Shown here: one piece after another, positions 41,774 through 50,677 of the stretch
Numbering within the stretch: the stretch's first letter is position 1
Layout: each line of letters starts with the position of its first letter
Source: Mytilisepta virgata
Taxonomy: Eukaryota > Mollusca > Bivalvia > Mytilida > Mytilidae
Length of the DNA stretch: 64,000 nt
Assembly: GCA_028015205.1 (NCBI GenBank)
Contig: JAPWFG010000024.1
Span: forward strand, 744,001-808,000
Reading direction: 5' to 3'
Made by a program: the position numbers and the translations under genes
Notes under the pieces: generated by a model
What the model was told of the DNA's origin: nothing
The model's input: the letters and a program-made list of their open reading frames with translations, nothing else
Databases searched by the model: none

Positions 41774-42250
41774 TTACGCATGCTTCAGCCGGACGAAGAC
41801 CCTTAATGCGTCTAGCTCCGTCTTCAGCTGGTTGAAGACGGCTTTGGTGATGGGCTCGTTATCAGTCTGGGGGAGTGGGAGATTTAGCAGGTGATATTTT
41901 CGCATGTCTAGGTCCGTAGTCATCAAGCCACCATTGGTCGAGACGCACTCTGACTTATCGACTTTGTCATCTTCTACGGTCATCAGCTTTTTGGCAAGGT
42001 CTTTGATGGATTCGTCAAACTCCCTTTGCATCCGCTTGATGGCCATCTGCATCTGCTTAACATCTGAATCTAGCTCGTCGATGTCTTTCATACCATCTTT
42101 CAGCTGTTGGTTGACCCAGCGCTTCGTCACGGCGTCCGAGCTGTCCTGAGGCAATCCCAAGCTGGTGATGCGATGATCATTCATATCGAGATCCTGGAGC
42201 ATCCGCCAGATGGGCATGCGCTTCCTCGAGTGAGATCCAAACTTATCCAT
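41774..42250 (-). CDS. Polinton fibre-like coiled-coil protein
   Basis: A 158-residue protein with an internal repeat. Residues 19-51 (QDLDMNDHRITSLGLPQD, then SSDAVTKRWVNQQLK) and 112-143 (TDLDMRKYHLLNLPLPQT, then DNEPITKAVFNQLK) share D-L-D-M, a hydrophobic I/L-x-x-L-x-L-P turn and a T-K-x-x-x-N-Q-L-K end. This motif, ending in a D-A-V-T-K-x-x-V helix, is very like the repeats in tail-fibre and spike proteins of tailed phages. Between them, 54-92 is a heptad-rich coiled coil. A trimeric fibre attached to the capsid vertex is the natural reading, but no head domain is visible and the protein is short. Known relatives cannot be checked here. Confidence 0.6.
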   Translation of the reverse strand: MDKFGSHSRKRMPIWRMLQDLDMNDHRITSLGLPQDSSDAVTKRWVNQQLKDGMKDIDELDSDVKQMQMAIKRMQREFDESIKDLAKKLMTVEDDKVDKSECVSTNGGLMTTDLDMRKYHLLNLPLPQTDNEPITKAVFNQLKTELDALRVFVRLKHA

Positions 42251-42263
42251 TTATCTATAGTCT
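42251..42263 (-). promoter_or_regulatory. Start-site motif AGACTATAGATAA|ATG
   Basis: Abuts the ATG of the fibre-like gene and overlaps the end of the protease frame, whose stop is at 42255-42257. Confidence 0.6.
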
Positions 42264-42668
42264 GAAAATCACGTCCTCGAGCGTCCGACCTTCCGATAGG
42301 AGCTTCAGGACGTGCAGGCAAAAGTGTCCGCAGACCACGTCGCCGCGCCGCTGGAGCTCATCAGTATTATATCGAATCTCCGGCCGTAGATAGTCGATCA
42401 TCTCGTCGGGCGGAGGCAGGCCGTAAGGATCGAAGTATACTTTGAATCTTCCGCTCTTATGCCAGCACGTCCAGTGCGTGCCGGGGCCATCGCTATCGTC
42501 GTGATTCAGGATACCACATTCGATGGGCTGGGGGCTGGGAGGCAAGGCATCGCGCATGAATATTCCTCTGAATCGAGGGATGCCTAGGGCTGAGGCGGCT
42601 TCCTCAAGCTCTACGTTGGAGAGGGGCTTGTGGGGGAGGAGGAAGCCGTGCACGCGTATGCTGCTCAT
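42255..42668 (-). CDS. Polinton cysteine protease, adenain/Ulp1-like
   Basis: A 137-residue protease close to the minimal length for the family. Catalytic residues are in the adenain order: His65 in GTHWTCW, an acidic residue Asp80 in VYFDPYG, Gln106 in ELQRRG and Cys113 in DVVCGHFCL. The Gln-to-Cys distance of 7 equals that of the adenovirus enzyme. The N-terminus has the Polinton-typical LSNVELEEAASALGIPRFRG, followed by FMRDALP. It would cleave virion precursor proteins after assembly; candidate sites occur in the two pX/pVI-like proteins of this element. Its 3' end touches the fibre-like gene start. Confidence 0.92.
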   Translation of the reverse strand: MSSIRVHGFLLPHKPLSNVELEEAASALGIPRFRGIFMRDALPPSPQPIECGILNHDDSDGPGTHWTCWHKSGRFKVYFDPYGLPPPDEMIDYLRPEIRYNTDELQRRGDVVCGHFCLHVLKLLSEGRTLEDVIFRL

Positions 42669-42680
42669 TTATCTAGATAT
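42669..42680 (-). promoter_or_regulatory. Start-site motif ATATCTAGATAA|ATG
   Basis: Abuts the ATG of the protease gene; here the core is CTAGATAA, with the 8-bp palindrome TATCTAGATA. Confidence 0.55.
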
Positions 42681-42699
42681 GCCAAATGCAGATGAGGAG

Positions 42700-42770
42700 G
42701 GATGGGCATCCGCACCCGTCAGAGCCTGCTAAGTGTGGGATGGGCATCCGCACCCGTCAGAGCCTGCTAA
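42700..42770. repeat. Two 33-bp direct repeats in the polymerase-protease gap
   Basis: GGATGGGCATCCGCACCCGT and the following 13 bases occur identically at 42700-42732 and 42738-42770 (38-bp period). Each copy contains the palindrome GGATGGGCATCC (one mismatch). With the 22-bp array at 38757 this means both larger gaps in the element hold tandem repeats. Confidence 0.85.
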
Positions 42771-42798
42771 ATGCGGAGGGGAGGGGAGGTGCCTCAGC

Positions 42799-45700
42799 TC
42801 ACTTGCTGCCGTGAGTGATTCGATAGTGTCCGTGAGCGAGGGTGCTGATGCCATCGGGGAGGATGTGGCGCTTGTCATCTTTGGCGGAGAGAGCGATCTT
42901 GTTGATCTGCTCCGTGTAGATCTGGTGGAGATGGCTCCGGATGATATTCATCGGGCGATGGATCTCCTGCTGGGTGTCGAGGCAGCGCTTGTAGTCCTCG
43001 AAGGCGATGCTGCGCTTGATGACGCTCTTGGTGACTCCCTTCGCCTTCTTCGTAGCCTTACCGTCGTCCATCTTGAAGGCGTATAGTTTTGCCCGGAGCC
43101 CCACGAATTCGGTCATGGTCTTGCCGCCGCACTCGTCCTTGAATTTTCCGATGATCTTCTTATTCACGCCAGTGGGGATGTCGGAGGGATGCACGGCCGG
43201 ATAGTTGGACGTATCGAATTTTTCCTGGACGTGTGGCGCGATATCCTTGTAGAAGTCGGCGGTCTGAATTTCGTAGGCTAAGCTGTCTGTGTCGGTGAAG
43301 AGCAGCCGGGCCTTATCGCCGTACGTCTTTCTCACGAATCCGTAGTGGAAGTCGTACATCAGGAGCTTCGAGATATCCAAGATGCACGCTCCTAGGTAGA
43401 CGGGCTTATCGAACTTGAGCTTGGTCTTCTTCATATGGACGGCTGCTAGATTCTCGGTGAAGACCACTCGACGATCGAAGTTGGGCTTGGCCACGAGCTT
43501 CAGGGCCTGCTTTTCGGTGGTGACCAGTCTGACGTCGACGCGCTTCCGGATATTTTCCATGGTCTTGCCGAAGACCGAATTATTCATGAGCTTGAAGAAG
43601 TCCTTCTCGGAGTCGGTCTTGGCCTTGGCGCGGAGATTGGTATTTAGGTCGATATATTTCTTGAGCCATGGAGATTGGCTGAATCTGATGATGCGATGGA
43701 CTTTGGTAAGCTTCATTCCCCTCTCCAGATACATCTTGAGATTTCGATAGTGGAGGGTATATTTTTCACGCTTGCCCAGATGAGGCACGAGCTTGCGGAC
43801 TTTGGCGATCTCCACGTTCTCCGGTGCGAGGGGATAGTCATTGTGGGCGTCGTGAAGATCCTGTGGGTATTCGAGATCGCATTCTACCATGGCTCCATAT
43901 TCGTGGTCGTTGGGATACTTCAAGATCTCATCGATTTCCTCCGGCTCCATCCACTCAAAATCTCCCGTGGGAAGGGGCTGTGCCATCGCCCAACCGTAGA
44001 GATTGTTGGCGTCGAGGTAGGTGAGATATTTGGTGGGTTGGGAGCTATCGTAGTCGGTCATGTAGGGATTATTAGCCTTGCCGTGGCGATGGGAGATCAT
44101 GGCGACGCCCCCTCTGGTTGCCCTCTCGAACATCAGGAGCATGTCTGGATCGGAGAGCAGCTCCAATCTGACGCCGGTGGTTTTGAGGGCGGCATCGTAG
44201 GCTAGCCCTGGGGATGTGAAGTAGTGGGCAGGATCGAGCCCATAGTTTCCCATGCAGATATCCCTGAAATCCTCGAAGATATCCTCCAGTATGGCCACGT
44301 CGGATTCTAGGTAGAGATTGTGATAATCTCGCAGGGTCTTGCACTCGAAGGCCTCCCAGACCTTCTGAGCGTGCGCATAGTCCTCATCGCTGATATGCTC
44401 ACCGGTGAGCGTGCTGAAGAAAGCTTCCTTGGGTGGGAGCTGGGTCTCCTCAAGCTTGGCAGGTCCATCGGCGTAATCGTAGGGATAGACCCCCTTTCTA
44501 ATCATCAGCTCATATCTGTCGCCAAAGCATTCCCTAACCGCCTTGAATTTATCGGGTGTGAGATTCTTTGCCAGATTTTCGAGGGAGCTGAGCATGAATC
44601 TGCACGAGTCGATGAATCTCATTTCCAGACCATCGTCTAGCTGCTTTGAGAAGCTGATATATTTTTCGTCCGTATTGGGGATGCAGGTGATCTTCCCTCC
44701 CTTGAATTCCTTCACGAAAAGATGGGCATCGTACCCACTCAGATTGTGCAAGAGGATGGGCACGTGCTTCGGAAGCTGAAAATCTAGATTGCATTGGTTG
44801 TGTGCCGCGCCCCGATACTTCCCGGTGAGATGGTCATGATCCCGGACCTTATCCCCTTCCAATTCACCCCCGCAAATGTGGCAGTGCGTGCTTGCTTCGA
44901 AGCCCTCCTTATCCTCGTCGCTCATCACCATCGACTTCTTCTCCTTGCATATCTTGCTGATCGTCTGCACTTCCTCTTCGATGCACTGGACGAATTTCTT
45001 AGCCGCATCTTCCCCGCAGTAGACGACCGATTCCTTGTAGTCGCCGTGGGCATACTTCACGCGATAGCAGAAACCTGATGGTCGGTGCTGCTGATACTGC
45101 TTCGTGTAGGACTTGGTCGGATCGGGCTGGCAAGTATCGATCTTCTCCGTGAAGCATTCAAAGTCCGCATAGATCGCGAATGGGACTCTCATCTGCTTCT
45201 TGTGGTTGTGAAAGGCTATGGCGGATCCTTCCTCCGGCATCTCGATCCTGATGGCATCCTTCTGACTGCAATATTCCAAGTGATCGTCAAGGAGATCCTG
45301 TCTGGAGAAGTGGGAGAGGCATCTGCGGCAGAAGAAGAGCTCATGGCCATGCTCTGAAATTTGAGAGCCTAGGAGTCGTGAAAGGCTCTTGATCCAGCAG
45401 TAATGCTGCTTGCCTTCGCAGGCCAAGAAAAGAAGATCTACGTGAGTGAGACCCGTATTCTTGGATATTCTGAGGGGGTAGATCTGAAGATCCTCTTCCT
45501 CATCTTCACCCTTCTTTACACCATCGAAGCCATAGACGTTGACGTTGATGGCAAGATTCTGCCTTTCAAATTTATCGATTGCCTTGAGCGAAACCGGGAA
45601 GTCGATGCCTTCGAATTTTAGCTCGTCCCTCCACTTTACGTACTGACTGGAGCGATTGGCACTCTTCTGATCCACCTCCTCGTGATGAAGCGCGGAGAGG

Positions 45701-46824
45701 ATAGCCCACTTGAAGCACTCCTGATCCTCATTTTTCACGTTGATGATTGCCTTCTTTTTCGCGAGTGCTGAGGGGGTTGGTATGAAGGAAGCCCCCTTGA
45801 GCGGCTTGAATTTGTCGAGGTGGATTTCTAGCTTCTCGACGCTGCTGAAAGTCCACCCACTCCCTTCCCGCATGTACTTTGCCATACTTTCCTTAACCTT
45901 CTCCACCATGATCGCAATCTCCTGATCAAGGTCGTCAGATTCCATGAGCATTGTCGTCCGTGATCTGAAAGGAGTGGTGACGTAGATATTCTCCCCTTTC
46001 GCGAGGCTCGTTTTCACCATCTCCACAAAAAGCACTAAGTGGACCTTCAATCCCCTCTTTTGGGCAAGCGCATCGGAGATGGTGGTGGAGATCGTACTCT
46101 GACTTAGCTTGAGAAACGTGGCTACGTCATGCGGCTTCAAAGGTTTGATGACGGCCGTGCCAAATACGCCATTCAGAGCTTCCCGCATATCAATGATTTT
46201 GATCTCCTCCTCGACTGGGGCATTTTTGATATTCTCTTCCACCAGATGGAGCAGATCGTCTCTCTTGAGCTGGGAGTATTTGGTGAGGCCGCGATTCTTT
46301 GCCAGCGTTTTCAGCTGCTTCTTGCTGAAAACTTCCTGGCGGGCAAATTTACGGGTGGTTTTCTCCTCGATGAGCTTCACCAAGGCCTCCTTGTTCTTCC
46401 TACTGACCCCCCTAAGACCCTCATCCTTAGCTATTTGACGGAGGGTCTTCATGGTCTCTTTGACCACCATCTTACCCTCAACTGGGATGACCTCTTCCTC
46501 CTGCTGGCGTGGTTGCTTGCTATGCCTCCAGCAGAGGCCATCCTTCCCGGGCTTGCTCTTGCAGAACTGCCCCTTCTTCCTCTTGAGTGGGACGCCGCAT
46601 GTGGTTTTCTGCTCCCCGGACTGATGCTCAAATCGCGGCTTCATAAGCTGCACACCGCAATTTTGACACGCCTGGGTATGCTCATCCACCTGCGTCAGGT
46701 TGGGGGCTTTGCAGCACTGCTGCTGCCTTTGGGGGGTTGGGGCTGGGGGGCTATCTTCCAAATCTTGCTCATTCTCCAGGAAGAAATCCTGAAAGTGATC
46801 CATCTTATTACTATTGGATTCCAT
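42799..46824 (-). CDS. Polinton protein-primed family B DNA polymerase
   Basis: The frame is open from 46971 inside the right inverted repeat. I choose ATG 46824 because the start motif precedes it and because the FFLEN segment seven codons on aligns with the start of the paralogous zinc-finger protein (ATG 46803 is also possible). The product is about 1341 residues. In order: N-terminal zinc fingers (about 37-102); two SAP-like helical repeats (LRQIAKDEGLRGVSRKNKEA and LKTLAKNRGLTKYSQLKRDD, about 125-195); a C2HC finger FCRRCLSHF; exonuclease motifs IYADFEC, NLSGYDAH and YHNLYLESDVAIL; an endonuclease-VII-like insert CHICGG with DHDHLTGKYRG; and polymerase motifs A LDANNLYGW, B KLMNNSVFGKT, C FTDTDSLAYE and GLRAKLYAFK. 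It copies the linear genome from a terminal protein. All catalytic motifs are intact. Confidence 0.95.
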   Translation of the reverse strand: MESNSNKMDHFQDFFLENEQDLEDSPPAPTPQRQQQCCKAPNLTQVDEHTQACQNCGVQLMKPRFEHQSGEQKTTCGVPLKRKKGQFCKSKPGKDGLCWRHSKQPRQQEEEVIPVEGKMVVKETMKTLRQIAKDEGLRGVSRKNKEALVKLIEEKTTRKFARQEVFSKKQLKTLAKNRGLTKYSQLKRDDLLHLVEENIKNAPVEEEIKIIDMREALNGVFGTAVIKPLKPHDVATFLKLSQSTISTTISDALAQKRGLKVHLVLFVEMVKTSLAKGENIYVTTPFRSRTTMLMESDDLDQEIAIMVEKVKESMAKYMREGSGWTFSSVEKLEIHLDKFKPLKGASFIPTPSALAKKKAIINVKNEDQECFKWAILSALHHEEVDQKSANRSSQYVKWRDELKFEGIDFPVSLKAIDKFERQNLAINVNVYGFDGVKKGEDEEEDLQIYPLRISKNTGLTHVDLLFLACEGKQHYCWIKSLSRLLGSQISEHGHELFFCRRCLSHFSRQDLLDDHLEYCSQKDAIRIEMPEEGSAIAFHNHKKQMRVPFAIYADFECFTEKIDTCQPDPTKSYTKQYQQHRPSGFCYRVKYAHGDYKESVVYCGEDAAKKFVQCIEEEVQTISKICKEKKSMVMSDEDKEGFEASTHCHICGGELEGDKVRDHDHLTGKYRGAAHNQCNLDFQLPKHVPILLHNLSGYDAHLFVKEFKGGKITCIPNTDEKYISFSKQLDDGLEMRFIDSCRFMLSSLENLAKNLTPDKFKAVRECFGDRYELMIRKGVYPYDYADGPAKLEETQLPPKEAFFSTLTGEHISDEDYAHAQKVWEAFECKTLRDYHNLYLESDVAILEDIFEDFRDICMGNYGLDPAHYFTSPGLAYDAALKTTGVRLELLSDPDMLLMFERATRGGVAMISHRHGKANNPYMTDYDSSQPTKYLTYLDANNLYGWAMAQPLPTGDFEWMEPEEIDEILKYPNDHEYGAMVECDLEYPQDLHDAHNDYPLAPENVEIAKVRKLVPHLGKREKYTLHYRNLKMYLERGMKLTKVHRIIRFSQSPWLKKYIDLNTNLRAKAKTDSEKDFFKLMNNSVFGKTMENIRKRVDVRLVTTEKQALKLVAKPNFDRRVVFTENLAAVHMKKTKLKFDKPVYLGACILDISKLLMYDFHYGFVRKTYGDKARLLFTDTDSLAYEIQTADFYKDIAPHVQEKFDTSNYPAVHPSDIPTGVNKKIIGKFKDECGGKTMTEFVGLRAKLYAFKMDDGKATKKAKGVTKSVIKRSIAFEDYKRCLDTQQEIHRPMNIIRSHLHQIYTEQINKIALSAKDDKRHILPDGISTLAHGHYRITHGSK

Positions 46825-46840
46825 CCTTTTATTTATTTCA
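46825..46840 (-). promoter_or_regulatory. Start-site motif TGAAATAAATAAAAGG|ATG
   Basis: AAATAAATAAAAGG precedes the chosen polymerase ATG; it is a looser version of the motif at other genes. Confidence 0.4.
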
Positions 46841-46914
46841 ATCTGGGGCACACCTCTCTTTAAGGTGTCCTTATCCCCACTTTCCTGTGGGGTGACCTGA
46901 CGTATGCTCTGTAC
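46841..46914 (-). other. Probable polymerase leader with two small hairpins
   Basis: Between the inverted repeat and the polymerase start are ACACCT...AGGTGT (46850-46868) and CCCCAC...GTGGGG (46875-46892), two 6-bp stems. The frame is open here, giving MSFVQSIRQVTPQESGDK, so this could also be translated. Confidence 0.4.
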
Positions 46915-47042
46915 GAAAGACATAATTCTTGTATTTACCCTATGCTCAATAGGAATACCGTCCGTTTGCATTTGGCCGTCGGGGTTGGGGATTTTATGCA
47001 GGATTTCTGCATGTGCGGCAGAATCGGCCTTTTGACACTACT
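46915..47042 (-). repeat. Polinton right terminal inverted repeat (128 bp)
   Basis: Exact inverse of 33776-33903. ATGs at 46971 and 46923 correspond to those at 33847 and 33895. Confidence 0.96.
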
Positions 47043-47048
47043 TTTGAT
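47043..47048. repeat. Target-site duplication TTTGAT, right
   Basis: Exact repeat of 33770-33775. Confidence 0.93.
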
Positions 47049-48616
47049 AATGCCACGTCCCTCTACCATAAAGACCCCTTCTGAAGATTTCGAAAAAGAG
47101 TAGCTAATGGTCGCTTCTGAAGACTTTATAATCATTCCTTTTCTAACTCTTGACTCAATTCCCGTGGCATCCAACATGTGTTGCCCTTAGTGTCTAGCAC
47201 TATCCCCATTTTTGGTTTACCTTGATATTAGTTGTTGAACTGGTTCTAACCCTTTGCCACTAGACCATGATTTAACAAAATATATATCAAAATGTTTGCA
47301 GCAGTGGACGAAAAATCCACTTCTTTTGTCAACTTTTACAGTATATGCTTTATGTCTCGCGTTGTGTGATTGTTATAGTTGTTTTATCTTTTAGTTTTGT
47401 GATTATTCTTTTTCATATCATCTGTTGTATATGTCCCCTTTAATTTGAGGTCAGCAATGTTGCGTCAAATACCATGTACGAAAAGTTAATAAAAAATTTC
47501 AAAAATCATTTTGCACAAAATGCACTAGTTTGAAAAATTGTGTTACAACTAAGACGTATATCCATCGTGATATACATGCATATGTCCTTAAATGCTTTGG
47601 CTTTACTCTTTCACGATCTTCAACATTGTGGGTTATTATTTTGGGATCTTTTTGGAGTATAACTACATGTAATCAATTTACATTGGTACATGTGTACATG
47701 TGTAACAGAATAGTAATTACTATCAGTAGTTAAATTCGACTTATGATTAAATATTTATAAATTTTATGCATCAACACACATATATATAGAATATTTACCT
47801 TGCAAAAAAGACAGCCACGTACAAGTACGAAATAAGTTACACCTAGCAATCATGTCTGTATAGTGACATCACCAAATCTTCAAATACTACAATACAAATC
47901 ATGTGTAGTTAATGTATATTTCCTTTCTAATATTCAATCATATTTTTCAAAATAACACTTGAATACATTTTGAAGGTCAAATTAATCTGTAATTTCTTCC
48001 GCAATGTTTTTTGATGGTAAAAGAATTAATAAAATAAAATTGTCAATTTTATCACATTTTTCAACTAAAACCATGTCTGATAGACTTCATAATTTAATAT
48101 TAAATATAAATGTTTGGTTGAAAATAAACATTGCACTTAAAAGTTTCGACAAGAACGAGATTTCAGTGTGGACATTATGTAAGCATTTTTTTAGTCTGAA
48201 TAAACTTAGGTTTTTCCTAAAGTTTGGAAATTGGAGCAGATTAGAAAAAAAAGTGTCTTTAATAAAATAATTAATTGAGACAGAACAGTACTTTAAATAG
48301 AGGCGTTCTGCGTTCGCATCAAATATCCCACCCCGTCGTTCTGTTTTTGGTGGGGTCGAAGGTGGGGACACATTGCTAGTGCTTTATGTTCTCATTATGT
48401 ATTGTGTTCTTTTAGTCTCACCTTTGTAGTATATATTTGTGTAATTGTTCTAACGACTTCGCCTTGTCTTCCGATTTTGGTTTTATGGACGTTGGAATTG
48501 ATAATTGTGTTTTCAACTTCAAAGTCAGTTATATTGTTACAAAAAAACCTAAAAGTATTGGGAATTATACACACTGAATATTTGACTCACATTGGAACAT
48601 TTATTTGAAAGTTGTA
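47049..48616. other. Host flank right of the Polinton, no recognisable gene
   Basis: TGCCACG near 47051 and CGTGGCA near 47162 face each other, and GCTTCTGAAGA-like sequence occurs twice between. No Ig or other domain was found, so upstream exons of the minus-strand receptor gene are not visible here. The 88-codon frame at 48004 is low-complexity. Confidence 0.45.
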
Positions 48617-48621
48617 CCAAC

Positions 48622-49523
48622 AGGTTATGAATAACCAGCTGATAACCCCTAATCGGGATACAATACCTCAATTGGACTATAATACCGCAATTGGAGTATA
48701 ATAGTATACCCAAGTTGGGGTATCTAGAGACTTTTAGACTTGTTATTCTTTTATTGTGAATTCGCGCAGTTGTTTTCGCTTAAAACTTTTTAAGCCTAAT
48801 CAACTGTCATGAAAATACGATACGAAGTAGACAGAATAAAATTGCATTTTTAAGAAACAAAGCAATACTTAAAAACTATTATACTCCTTTTAGAAGCCAT
48901 ATATATAAACATTATGATACTTGTATCGTTGTGCAAATAATATCTAAAAATGCCAACATTTCAAATCAATCTTAAACGAGTCTTAAAAATATTTTTAAAA
49001 CAGCTTAAGTGAAATACAAAAGAAATTATACACGTTAATTTTCTAAGTTTGCTCGGCTTCCAAGAGCTAATCCAATTTCTTTTTTATAAATCATTAAAAA
49101 AACTAAGTAATCGAAAACAAAGTAATGATAATTGGTTTCAAATTTCTTCGAAATAAAAAGATGGAAAATATGATGAATAGTGTTTGTTCTTTTAATTTAT
49201 TGTCAACATAAGATGACTAACAATGAAATACATGTATAAGAGTGGACAACATTTGGCATTCACAGAGGGTGGCTATACTTTTGTTTGGATAAGATTTACA
49301 CACAGTAATCTATTACAGTCACGACAGTGCAAGTGATCTAATTTTAACAGATATACAAGCGGTTTTATATTTAACAATTAATTCCCGTTCGTCGGTAAAA
49401 CATTTTTAAATGCGCGCAAGTTTTCATCCAAATAACCAAATCTGGGTATACCATTTTACTCTAATTGGGGTATTATATTCCAATTGGGGAATTATATCCC
49501 AATTATTGGTTATTCTCAACCTG
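48622..49523. mobile_element. Inverted-repeat element, copy B (uninterrupted), ACCAA duplication
   Basis: CAGGTTATGAATAACC at the left and, inverted, CAGGTTGAGAATAACC at the right bound a 902-bp element. ACCAA flanks it at 48617-48621 and 49524-49528. It aligns with copy A (12679-17944) outside that copy's two insertions and has the single TTAA (49371-49374) into which the Kolobok-like element jumped in copy A. No gene inside. Confidence 0.8.
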
Positions 49524-49586
49524 ACCAATAGCTTATATTGTAACTCTAGGTGTCGACGACAGTTTTCTTGACGAGTATATTTCCTT

Positions 49587-49848
49587 CAATCTAATTAAAA
49601 TTAGAACTACTAATGGCTCCTTTCAGTCACTTCATCTAGATCTAACAATACTCCATTTTACTTCTGTCCTGATGACCTATTGGGAATCCTCGGGTTTTAG
49701 GTTAGGTTAATGCCTTCAAAATCATAAAGGCTGAACCCTGATTGGCTGATTAGAAAGGTCATCAAAACAGAAAGTAAAATGGAGTGTTGTTCGATCTACA
49801 TGCACTGACTGAAAGGAGCAATTAGTAGAACTAATTTCAATTAGATTG
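49587..49848. mobile_element. MITE with 9-bp duplication TATTTCCTT (MULE-like)
   Basis: Arms of about 100 bp begin CAATCTAATTAAAATTAG and end in the inverse AATTAGATTG. TATTTCCTT occurs at 49578-49586 and 49849-49857. A 9-bp duplication with long inverted repeats is typical of Mutator-like elements. No gene inside. Confidence 0.8.
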
Positions 49849-49859
49849 TATTTCCTTCA

Positions 49860-50670
49860 AAGTATTTTTTGTAGAATATAAATTGGATTGTGATTTATTT
49901 ATATAATCCACGAAATGATCGTCTATCATTTCTAAACATTCAAATTAAGAAGTGAATTTTCTACTCCAAAGCAATATGCCAGGAGTCATTTGTTGATAAC
50001 GTTAATAAATTTTGTGAATGTTACATGATTTAGAATCCAAATCGTCACACAGTCAAATGAATGCCTGAATAGTGGTGAAAATGTAGTATCACATCTTACA
50101 AACACTGAGAATATACATGTATATGATTCATAGACGGAACCATAGATTTTGAACACGGTCCTGTTCAGAATAAATGATCTTATCAAAATTGGTTGAGTGC
50201 ACTGATTAACTGGCCATTTGAATTTTAGGGATTCAATTATATTTGTTTAAACGGTTTTAAATCTTTTTCAGTCATAGAAATTACGAAAATTACTGTTGCT
50301 TGACAGGTAGTGACATGGTTAGGACCCTACACTTCTTGCAGGACAACATTTTTGTTTGTTTTGTCAATGCTTTATATCGATAGGTCATCGGGATTCCTAT
50401 TGGTACAAAACTGTGCTCCTCGTATTGCTAACACATGTTTTGTATTGTTATGAAGTCTTTTACGAAAATAAAACTCTTTAAAGGTCAGATAACGGATCAT
50501 GATAAATAATTGATATTTGTACAACAACTGTACATGTAGGTATCTTGTTGAGGTACTTACTGTTCATAACCTATAGTTTCTAATATATGCAAAAGGGATT
50601 TAAAACTAATAAGTATTTCACTTGTGCATATCTCTGTCCTTAGATGGTTTTGGTTTTACTCCTTGTTGGT
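49860..50670. other. Sequence without a recognisable gene
   Basis: AT-rich, no supported feature. Confidence 0.4.
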
Positions 50671-50677
50671 CTTATTT

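Larger units (their letters stand above)
33776..47042. mobile_element. Complete Polinton/Maverick (adintovirus-like) element
   Basis: The element is 13,267 bp with perfect 128-bp terminal inverted repeats that start AGTAGTGTCAAAAGG and a 6-bp TTTGAT duplication. It encodes the diagnostic Polinton set: protein-primed family B DNA polymerase, retroviral-like integrase, A32-like packaging ATPase, adenain-like protease, and double and single jelly-roll capsid proteins. Composition differs sharply from the host (GC-rich, CpG not depleted). All recognised frames are open, with no stop or obvious decay; the only irregularity is the -1 overlap of the PLA2 and integrase frames. This argues for a young insertion. 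Polintons are endogenous forms of, or close relatives of, adintoviruses. Whether this copy makes particles cannot be told from sequence. Confidence 0.97.

Noticed and set aside
46935..47177. 80-codon minus frame spanning the right Polinton end
   Set aside because: Crosses the host-element junction, so it cannot be an ancestral gene; no recognisable domain.
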